Below, piece by piece: positions 57,883 through 64,000 of a DNA stretch of 64,000 nt. Source of the stretch: Candidatus Oscillochloris fontis. GTDB taxonomy: Bacteria > Chloroflexota > Chloroflexia > Chloroflexales > Chloroflexaceae. A program made the translations under genes and the position numbers. The first letter of the stretch is position 1. Every line of letters begins with the position of its first letter. The stretch lies in contig NZ_RYFD01000006.1 of assembly GCF_004138135.1 (NCBI RefSeq), forward strand, positions 56,790-120,789, read 5' to 3'. The notes beneath the pieces were generated by a model. That model was not told where the DNA came from and ran no database searches. It saw nothing but the letters and a program-made list of their open reading frames with translations.

Positions 57883-59091
57883 CTAGGCGTTCTCAGGTTC
57901 CTCGTCCACATCCTCAACCGGCTCATCGGGTTCGCGGTTGAGGCGCAGGCTAAGGCCCATGCGTTTACGGGCAGGATCAATGCGAATAATTCGTGCCTGG
58001 ATCGTATCGCCCTCTGCGATCACCTCTTTGGGGTGCTGGATACGCTCATCACCCATCTCAGAGATATGGATAAGCCCTTCGATCCCATCCTCAATGCGCG
58101 CAAACGCACCAAACGAGGCGAGTTGCGTGATCGTACCCTCAACGATCTGGCCAAGCTGATAACGCTCACCGGCCCGTGTCCAGGGTTCGCTCTGGGTGCG
58201 CTTAATCGAGAGCGCGATCCGCTTGCGGTCATGATCAACACTGAGGATCGAGACCTGCACCTTATCGCCGGAATGCAGCACTTCAGAAGGATGTTTAACC
58301 CGGCTCCAGGAGATCTCAGAGAGATGGACGAGGCCATCAGCCCCGCCGATATCAACAAAGGCACCGAAGTCGCAGACGGAACTGACCGTACCAGTACGCA
58401 CATCGCCCTCTTTGAGCCGGGAGAGCAGTTCGTCCTTCTTCGTCTCACGAGCCTCTTGCACTGCCTGACGTTCGGAGAGGATCAGGCGGTTGCGGTTGCG
58501 ATTAATTTCGATAACCTTGAGTTGCAGATCGGTATTGACCATGCGAGCCATATCGGACTGCTTCTGGGTCTCAGGGCCACGACTGATGCCATTGACTTGT
58601 GAGGCGGGCACAAAGCCACGCACCCCATCAAGGTTGACCAGCAGGCCACCCTTGTTGTAGTTCACCACCCGTGCGGTGATCACATCGCCCTGCTCAAAGG
58701 CCGTTTGGAGCATGCGCCAACTCTTCTCTTGGCGGGCTTTATCCACCGAGAGAATCGCCCGTCCTTCTTTATCTTCAGACTGGACGATGAAGACCAGCAA
58801 CTCACTGCCGATGCGCAGTGCAGCGCGATCTTCGGCAGGTAGCGATTGCATCTCGCGGGATGGGACAATACCTTCGGCTTTGGCTCCAATATCAACAAGG
58901 ATCTCGTCCTTGTCAATACGCATAACGGTGCCATCAACCGTATCACCATACTTGAGATTGCGATAATCGTGGGCAGGATCATTGAGGAACTGCTCCATCA
59001 GAGCGAGATCCTCTTCATCCATGCCATTGTCACGTGGCTCGGATGCGTATTGCGTGTCGGAGCCAGTAGTGATGCCCTTGCGTTCTTCCAT
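57883..59091 (-). CDS. rpsA: Ribosomal protein S1 homologue (four S1 domains)
   Basis: 402 residues. Four S1 RNA-binding domains, starting near 'GDTVDGTVMRIDKDEILVDI', 'GDVITARVVNYNKGGLLVNL', 'GDVRTGTVSSVCDFGAFVDI' and 'GQIVEGTITQLASFGAFARI'. Acidic C-terminal tail. Four-domain S1 is usual outside Proteobacteria and helps to load mRNA on the ribosome. AAGGGA is 5 bases before ATG. Confidence 0.93.
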   Translation of the reverse strand: MEERKGITTGSDTQYASEPRDNGMDEEDLALMEQFLNDPAHDYRNLKYGDTVDGTVMRIDKDEILVDIGAKAEGIVPSREMQSLPAEDRAALRIGSELLVFIVQSEDKEGRAILSVDKARQEKSWRMLQTAFEQGDVITARVVNYNKGGLLVNLDGVRGFVPASQVNGISRGPETQKQSDMARMVNTDLQLKVIEINRNRNRLILSERQAVQEARETKKDELLSRLKEGDVRTGTVSSVCDFGAFVDIGGADGLVHLSEISWSRVKHPSEVLHSGDKVQVSILSVDHDRKRIALSIKRTQSEPWTRAGERYQLGQIVEGTITQLASFGAFARIEDGIEGLIHISEMGDERIQHPKEVIAEGDTIQARIIRIDPARKRMGLSLRLNREPDEPVEDVDEEPENA

Positions 59092-59166
59092 GCGCGTCCC
59101 TTACAGCACAGCGGCAGGCGAGGAACCAACGTGCGGCGAACGGGTGATCCGTGAACTGTGGATACC

Positions 59167-59195
59167 ATTATACGCCGACAAAAATCAAAACGCAA
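59167..59195 (-). promoter_or_regulatory. rpsA promoter
   Basis: TTGCGT (59195-59190), 17 bases, TATAAT (59172-59167) on the minus strand; no TG before the -10 box. The leader is ~70 bases. Confidence 0.55.
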
Positions 59196-59283
59196 GGGAT
59201 CTACAGGGCAAATATTTGGCGTGCTAATGCACTAAAACCATTTTTTTGGCCTAAAGGCCATTTTTGTACCAATCTGAACTAGT

Positions 59284-59961
59284 TCAGTCTTCGCGCAGAA
59301 TATAGCCTGCACCACGCACCGTTTGAATGACCCGCGCACTACCAGCGGCTTCAAGTTTTTGGCGCAAGTAGCGCACATAGACCTCGATAATATTGCTTTC
59401 ACCGCCAAAATCATAGCCCCAGACGCGATCATAGATCACCTCGCGGGTGAGGACTTGGTTGGGGTGGCGCATAAAGAGATCGAGGAGATCATATTCTTTG
59501 GCGGTGAGATCAATACGGCGATCCCCAATCCGCAGTTCACGCGCAGCCGTATCGAGGGTGAGATTCGCAAAACGCAGGATATCGGATTGCTGGGCCGACT
59601 GGCGGCGGCGCAACTGGACGCGGATGCGCGCCAACAATTCAGCAAAGGCGAAGGGCTTGACGAGGTAGTCATCGGCACCTGCCTCCAGGCCCGTCACACG
59701 GTCGGGGATGCTATCGCGGGCAGTGAGGATGATGATTGGCACATCGGAGGCCGCCCGCAGGCGGCGTGCGACCTCAACCCCATCAATACCGGGGAGCATC
59801 AGATCGAGCACCACCAGATCGTGGGGTGCCTCGCGAGCAAACTCCAAGCCCTGGGGGCCATCGTAAGCGACCGAGACTTGGAAGCCCTCTAGGATCAGCC
59901 CACGGCGCAGGTAGTTGGCGATCTCTAACTCGTCTTCAATGATGAGGATTCGCTGTTGCAT
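59284..59961 (-). CDS. OmpR/PhoB-type response regulator
   Basis: 225 residues. Receiver domain with acidic pocket IIEDE (8-12), phospho-acceptor Asp53, and Lys in LVKPFAF; winged-helix DNA-binding domain (~130-225) with '[20 protein letters not shown]' and '[20 protein letters not shown]'. No kinase adjoins. The ATG is six bases after the -10 box. Downstream, 59220-59283 holds a TGGCC-taaa-GGCCA stem. Confidence 0.96.
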   Translation of the reverse strand: MQQRILIIEDELEIANYLRRGLILEGFQVSVAYDGPQGLEFAREAPHDLVVLDLMLPGIDGVEVARRLRAASDVPIIILTARDSIPDRVTGLEAGADDYLVKPFAFAELLARIRVQLRRRQSAQQSDILRFANLTLDTAARELRIGDRRIDLTAKEYDLLDLFMRHPNQVLTREVIYDRVWGYDFGGESNIIEVYVRYLRQKLEAAGSARVIQTVRGAGYILRED

Positions 59962-59967
59962 GGATTG

Positions 59968-59976
59968 ATTGTAGCA
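59968..59976 (-). promoter_or_regulatory. Extended -10 of the response regulator, implying a leaderless mRNA
   Basis: TGCTACAAT on the minus strand (TACAAT 59973-59968), six bases, then ATG at 59961: the same geometry as radA. No ribosome site and no clear -35 box. Confidence 0.55.
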
Positions 59977-60048
59977 TAATTGGGTACAATTAAGGAGCGC
60001 CTAGACGGCGGCTGCCGTAAAAATCTACTGGGCTGCGCCCAGAAAAGA

Positions 60049-60101
60049 GCTTGTTGGGGTGTGTTTTGGCGGCTTCGCCGCCAAAACACACCCCAACAAG
60101 C
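60049..60101. repeat. 53-base perfect palindrome
   Basis: 25-base perfect arms (first 20: GCTTGTTGGGGTGTGTTTTG) with a TTC loop. The inner 13 bases of each arm and the loop are identical to those of the palindrome at 52121-52167. Smaller stems (GGGC-tgc-GCCC at ~60031 and GGGGG..CCCCC-type near 60113-60145) flank it. It lies between the response regulator promoter and the VWA gene. Confidence 0.85.
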
Positions 60102-60192
60102 AAGGTTTTTTCGGGGGACTGCGGCCCCCGAAGCCCCCGCTGCGGCTGCACATGGGGCTACGTTCTGCCCTCCCACCAAAGGAGTTCCAACT

Positions 60193-62835
60193 ATGCCCCA
60201 CCTCGCGTTCATCTACCCAGAGATGTTGTGGCTCCTGGGGCTGATCGGCGGCATCTGGGGTCTCGCGCTGCTCACTCCGCGCCACCTGCGTACCAGGCGC
60301 TTCTGGATGAGCCTAGGGTTGCGCAGCCTGATCGGATTGGCACTGGTACTGGCGTTGGCGGGGGTGCAGGTGGTATTGCCGGTACGCCACCTGACCACGG
60401 TCTTTCTGCTGGATGGGAGTGATTCGCTCTCGCCGACAGTACGCGCCCAGGCCGAGAGCTTCATCCAAGCCGCGCTGGTAGCGATGCCGGAGGGGGATCA
60501 AGCGGCGATTGTGGTGTTTGGGGCTGCGCCACTGGTGGAGCGATTACCGAGTATGACGCGCCAGTTGGGCCGGATCAATGCGGTGCCAGACGTGAGCCAG
60601 ACCGATATTGCTGCGGCCATCCGGTTGGGGGTGGCGCTCTTCCCCGCCGAGAGTGAGAAGCGGCTGGTGCTGCTCTCCGATGGTGCAGAGAATAGCGGGG
60701 TGGCTCAAGAGGCGGCGAGCTTCGCGCTGGCCCGCAACATCCCGATCTCGTTTGTGGATCTGAGCCTGCCCAGTGGGGATGCCGAGCTCCTGATCGCGGA
60801 GGTGGCGCTGCCCAGCCAAGTACGGGTGGGGCAGATTGCGCACATCACGGCGAGGATCGAGAGTAGCGTGGCCCAACGCGCCTATGTGCGGCTGATCGGT
60901 GAGCAGGGCGTTCTGGTTGACGAGATCATTGATCTCGAACCAGGAAGTACGATTGTGCCGTTTGAGGTGCGCGTAACCGCGAGCGGCTTCCAACGCTTAC
61001 GGGTGCAGGTGCAGGGGGAAGCGGATGGGCGGGTGCAGAATAACGAAGTCGCCGCGCTCATCCATGGCCATGGGCCGCCCCAGGTATTGATCGTGGCGGC
61101 GCAAGCCGATGAGGCGCGAGCACTGGCCGACGCCCTCGCCGCCACTAACCTTGTCACCGAGGTTCGTGCGCCAGCCGCGATGCCCAGCGACCTCAACGGG
61201 CTGAGCGAGTATGCTGCGGTCATTCTGCTCAACACCCCGGCACACGCCTTACCAGATGGGGTCATGGCGGCGCTAGAGATCTATGTGCGTGATCTTGGGC
61301 GCGGGCTGTTGATGATTGGCGGCGACCAGAGCTTTGGGGTTGGTGGCTACCGCGATACGCCGGTAGAGGCGGCCTTGCCGGTCTTTATGGACGTGCGCGA
61401 CCGCGAAGAACACCCGGATCTGGCGCTCGTCTTTGTGATTGATAAATCGGGCAGTATGGAGGAAGCGGCGGGGAGTGTGCGCAAGTTGGACATTGCCAAA
61501 GAGGCACTGATGCAGGCGATTGCGCTGCTGCGCAGCGACGATCATGTAGGCATCATCACCTTTGACAGCCAAGCCTTTCCGACCCTGCCGATCACCCAAG
61601 GAGTAACGGAGGAGGAGGTCTTACGGGCCATCGTAGGGGTAGCGGCGGATGGTGGCACGAATATTGGGGCTGGGTTGAGCGAAGGGCAGCGGATGCTGGC
61701 AGGCGTAGAGACCAAGATCAAACACATGATCCTGCTTACCGATGGCTGGGGCGAGGGCAACGACCAGATTGCGCTCGTTGAAGCGATGCGTAGCCAAGGG
61801 ATCACCCTGAGTGTGGTGGCCGCCGGCAGCGACACGGCGGAGGAGTTACAGCAACTGGCAACCATAGGCGGTGGGCGCTACTACGTCGCCGAAGCGATGC
61901 AGGCCGTCCCACAGATTCTAGTTGATGAGACGATCATGGTGGTTGGGGATGGCATTGTGGAGCGGCGGTTTGTTCCGATTGCCACCGAAAGCAGCCCGAT
62001 CATGGCCGGGATCAGCAGCGTGCCAGCACTGTATGGGATGCACGGCAGCAGCCTCAAAGCGACGGCGCGGCTGGTACTGATGAGTGACGAGCAGCAACCA
62101 GTATTGGCGATCTGGCAGTATGGATTAGGGCAGAGCGCGGCATGGCTGAGTGACACCAGTGGGCGCTGGGCCAAAGACTGGATCACATGGAGCGAGTTCC
62201 CGCGCTTTGCGGCCCAGATGGTGGGGGAGATCCTCCCCAACCAGAGCAGCGAGATGATCCGCAGCGAGGTGCTCGTAGCAGGCGGGGAGACCACACTACG
62301 GCTGGATAGCAGTGGAATGAGCGTGAGCAATCTGGGCGTCACTGCGACGCTGATTGACCATGCGGGCACGCAGAGTAGCCTCACACTCAACCAGGTCGGC
62401 CCGTACACCTACCAGACCCGCTTGGTCAGCCCGCCACCCGGCACCTACCTCGTGCAGATCGCGGTCACCCAGGCGAACCAGGTGGTGATGCGCGAGACCT
62501 TGGGGTTGGTGGTACCCTACGCCGCCGAGTACCGCGCTGGGCAGGGCAACCTAGCGTTGCTAGAAGGATTAGCCGCACGCACCGGAGGCGAAGCGATCAG
62601 CGACCCAGCAGCGGCATTTGACCGGGTCGAGAGTGGCGTCACTGCGGCCCATGAGCTGGGACAAGAATTGATGATACTGGCGTTAGTGTTACTACCGGTA
62701 GACATCGGAGTACGACGCTTGGTACGGAGCAAGCGGGGGATGAAGCGTGAGGAACCTGAAGAGGATCGGGCACGAGAACGTTTAGCTGAGGCGCGGCGGC
62801 AAGCGGCGGCACGCATACGGGGGCGCGAGGAGTAG
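60193..62835 (+). CDS. Membrane protein with two VWA domains and a glutamine-amidotransferase-like domain
   Basis: 880 residues from ATG 60193 (AAAGGAG 8 bases upstream); the longer frame upstream runs through a palindrome repeat and is rejected. Two membrane helices (~8-28, 37-60), a first VWA-like domain with MIDAS DGSDS (74-78), a beta domain, a GATase1-like fold ('GRGLLMIGGDQSFGVGGY'), a second VWA with MIDAS DKSGS (417-421), a further beta region, then a C-terminal helix (~825-845) and a charged tail. Resembles Bat/aerotolerance-type or YfbK-like membrane proteins; likely a protein-interaction hub outside the membrane. Its TAG stop lies in a palindromic repeat. Confidence 0.88.
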   Translation: MPHLAFIYPEMLWLLGLIGGIWGLALLTPRHLRTRRFWMSLGLRSLIGLALVLALAGVQVVLPVRHLTTVFLLDGSDSLSPTVRAQAESFIQAALVAMPEGDQAAIVVFGAAPLVERLPSMTRQLGRINAVPDVSQTDIAAAIRLGVALFPAESEKRLVLLSDGAENSGVAQEAASFALARNIPISFVDLSLPSGDAELLIAEVALPSQVRVGQIAHITARIESSVAQRAYVRLIGEQGVLVDEIIDLEPGSTIVPFEVRVTASGFQRLRVQVQGEADGRVQNNEVAALIHGHGPPQVLIVAAQADEARALADALAATNLVTEVRAPAAMPSDLNGLSEYAAVILLNTPAHALPDGVMAALEIYVRDLGRGLLMIGGDQSFGVGGYRDTPVEAALPVFMDVRDREEHPDLALVFVIDKSGSMEEAAGSVRKLDIAKEALMQAIALLRSDDHVGIITFDSQAFPTLPITQGVTEEEVLRAIVGVAADGGTNIGAGLSEGQRMLAGVETKIKHMILLTDGWGEGNDQIALVEAMRSQGITLSVVAAGSDTAEELQQLATIGGGRYYVAEAMQAVPQILVDETIMVVGDGIVERRFVPIATESSPIMAGISSVPALYGMHGSSLKATARLVLMSDEQQPVLAIWQYGLGQSAAWLSDTSGRWAKDWITWSEFPRFAAQMVGEILPNQSSEMIRSEVLVAGGETTLRLDSSGMSVSNLGVTATLIDHAGTQSSLTLNQVGPYTYQTRLVSPPPGTYLVQIAVTQANQVVMRETLGLVVPYAAEYRAGQGNLALLEGLAARTGGEAISDPAAAFDRVESGVTAAHELGQELMILALVLLPVDIGVRRLVRSKRGMKREEPEEDRARERLAEARRQAAARIRGREE

Positions 62836-62905
62836 GGGCGGCGCATCGCCCACCATGCGGCCTGGGGAACACAGACTATATTGGTAGGCGATGCTTCGCC
62901 CCTAC
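62832..62905. repeat. 74-base imperfect palindrome of the GTAGGGGCG family
   Basis: Left arm GTAGGGGCGGCGCATCGCC, right arm GGCGATGCTTCGCCCCTAC, same family as the units at 8810-9009. Its bases 2-4 are the TAG stop of the VWA gene. Confidence 0.8.
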
Positions 62906-62964
62906 GCACATTTGTTAAAATATGGTAAAATAAAAACGGTACAATATCAGGCAAGCCAACACCT

Positions 62965-63933
62965 ATGGATCTGCGTGAATCCGAACAAACCAGATACCGG
63001 CGCATCTGCCAGATCCTTGAGCAACGGGTTGCACAGTACCCGGTGGCACTAGCGGCGGCATGTCGCCCACTACTGGGAGCATTTCTAGCGGCAGAGTTTA
63101 GCCACTGGGCAGCACTACTTCCAACGTGGCTACATGATCTGATCCCGCTTGACGAAGTACAACGCGAAGAGCTAGGCAGTGCCAACCTCTGGTTGGCATG
63201 GTACGCGGGGCTTTTTGACGGGATACTCGATGGTAGTGTACCAACCCATGCGCTCCCGTGTACACAACAAGCGCTCCTAGAGAGCCTCGAAACCTACCGG
63301 AACCTAGGGTTAGCGGGAACAGCGGCGTGGGATGTCTTGATGGCCCAAGCGCTGGAAACAGCCGACGCATATGCCCAGGAGGTCGCAACACGGGGCGAAT
63401 CATTGGCCGAGTTGAGCAGCGAGCAGCTAGCGATATGGACCCCGAATCTATTGATGCAGCGGGCTGCTCCATTCAGCTTTAGCCTTGAGGCCCAACTCCA
63501 GTTCCATGGATCGAACCAGAGTGATCCGCGTTACACACCGATCAATACGGCACTACGCTGCCTGACAGCGGCACGCCAGATCGCGGATGACGCCTCGGAC
63601 TGGATTGACGACCTGCGGCGTGGCCACCTGAATAGCGTTTCAGCACGGTTGATCACTGCGTTTCGGGAGCAGCACACCAACCCGACCTACCGGCTGGATA
63701 TTGAACAGTTGGCCGGGTTTGAGATCAGCGCAGAGCATGTCTGGGAAGCGATTGAAACCGACTATCACCATCTCTGCCAGAGCGGAGGGCAAGCGTTGGC
63801 ACCATTCGGAACCTGTCGGCTACAGCAAATTATTCTGGAGCAGACCGAGCGCGGGAGTGCGGGATGGCAACGAATCCGAAATCGGCGGGCCAACATGCGT
63901 CAGATATTTACTATTTCGGGTAGTAGTCCGTAA
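62965..63933 (+). CDS. Protein resembling class I terpenoid/isoprenoid synthases
   Basis: 322 residues, all-helical. FDGILDG (84-90) could be the first aspartate motif. ARQIADDASDWIDDLRRGHLN (about 203-223; Asp208, 209, 212, 215, 216) looks like the second, metal-binding motif of polyprenyl or squalene/phytoene synthases. It is more degenerate than a true prenyl synthase and no DDxxD is present, so a catalytic role is a guess. No clear ribosome site; possible -10 boxes TAAAAT (62926) and TACAAT (62940). No related pigment gene is nearby, though a carotenoid or hopanoid link would suit the organism. Confidence 0.55.
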   Translation: MDLRESEQTRYRRICQILEQRVAQYPVALAAACRPLLGAFLAAEFSHWAALLPTWLHDLIPLDEVQREELGSANLWLAWYAGLFDGILDGSVPTHALPCTQQALLESLETYRNLGLAGTAAWDVLMAQALETADAYAQEVATRGESLAELSSEQLAIWTPNLLMQRAAPFSFSLEAQLQFHGSNQSDPRYTPINTALRCLTAARQIADDASDWIDDLRRGHLNSVSARLITAFREQHTNPTYRLDIEQLAGFEISAEHVWEAIETDYHHLCQSGGQALAPFGTCRLQQIILEQTERGSAGWQRIRNRRANMRQIFTISGSSP

Positions 63934-64000
63934 ATTAAGTTTCCAGGTCTTTTTGCGACATAGCACTACCCACCCGCTCACCTTGAACGCCCGCAACGGG
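63934..64000. other. Last 67 bases: no gene recognised
   Basis: AT-poor sequence after the terpenoid-like gene with no start codon and frame that I can support; the next gene, if any, lies beyond the window. Confidence 0.5.

Noticed and set aside
59234..59258. TGGCC-taaa-GGCCA stem considered as the terminator of the response regulator
   Set aside because: The T-run follows the stem only on the plus strand, while the gene is on the minus strand; a role is possible but not supported.
59980..60192. Upstream extension of the VWA gene
   Set aside because: The extra 71 residues are translated from a palindromic repeat; ATG 60193 has a good ribosome site.
1..64000. tRNA, rRNA, riboswitch, CRISPR and insertion-sequence genes
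   Set aside because: None recognised in the gaps on either strand; most gaps are short and are explained by promoters, hairpins or repeats.

Overview
The window most likely comes from a filamentous anoxygenic phototroph of the Chloroflexota (order Chloroflexales; a Chloroflexus/Oscillochloris-type genome). This rests on a dense bacteriochlorophyll and tetrapyrrole cluster (bchN, bchB, bciB, bchL, bchH, bchM, a PucC/Bch2-type carrier and eight hem genes) combined with very large secreted repeat proteins, WD40 proteins, a C-terminal YLPLV-type signature and many GC-rich dispersed palindromes. Genus is not decided by the sequence alone.

Layout. 1-9.9 kb is a cell-surface region: the end of a WD40 protein (two 7-blade sets), a 1792-residue FG-GAP protein with a HEIGH zinc-protease-like site, an L,D-transpeptidase, a 480-base repeat field, and a small anchored protein. 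10-18.6 kb is one gene for a ~2884-residue cadherin/Calx-beta adhesin. 18.8-23.2 kb has a Ser/Thr kinase fused to DnaJ-type zinc motifs, and glgX.

23.2-44.9 kb is the pigment region. All pigment genes lie on the minus strand. One unit is bchN-bchB-bciB-bchL (dark protochlorophyllide reductase plus 8-vinyl reductase). The other runs bchM-bchH-hemY-bch2-hemA-hemC-hemD-hemB-hemE-hemL. A SulP anion transporter on the plus strand sits between them, divergent from bchN. Together these genes convert glutamyl-tRNA to uroporphyrinogen III and coproporphyrinogen, oxidise protoporphyrinogen, insert Mg, methylate and reduce. Coproporphyrinogen oxidase, bchI/bchD, the cyclase, bchG/bchP and gltX are not in the window. 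bchN and bchM have closely matching promoters.

45.2-49.0 kb is an RsbT-like kinase, an RsbX/PP2C-like phosphatase and a multi-domain histidine kinase, probably one stress-signalling operon. 49.0-52.0 kb is radA, a PIN-TRAM membrane protein and dtd. 52.2-55.2 kb is three family-2 glycosyltransferases in tandem. 55.3-59.1 kb is rpsA-clpC. 59.3-63.9 kb has an OmpR-type regulator, a double-VWA membrane protein and a protein resembling class I terpenoid synthases.

Intergenic DNA is rich in palindromes of several families. Three of them supply the TAG stop codon of the gene before them. Several minus-strand promoters carry an extended -10 (TGn), and two of these genes (radA and the response regulator) appear to be transcribed as leaderless mRNAs. 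No tRNA, rRNA, CRISPR array or insertion sequence was recognised.
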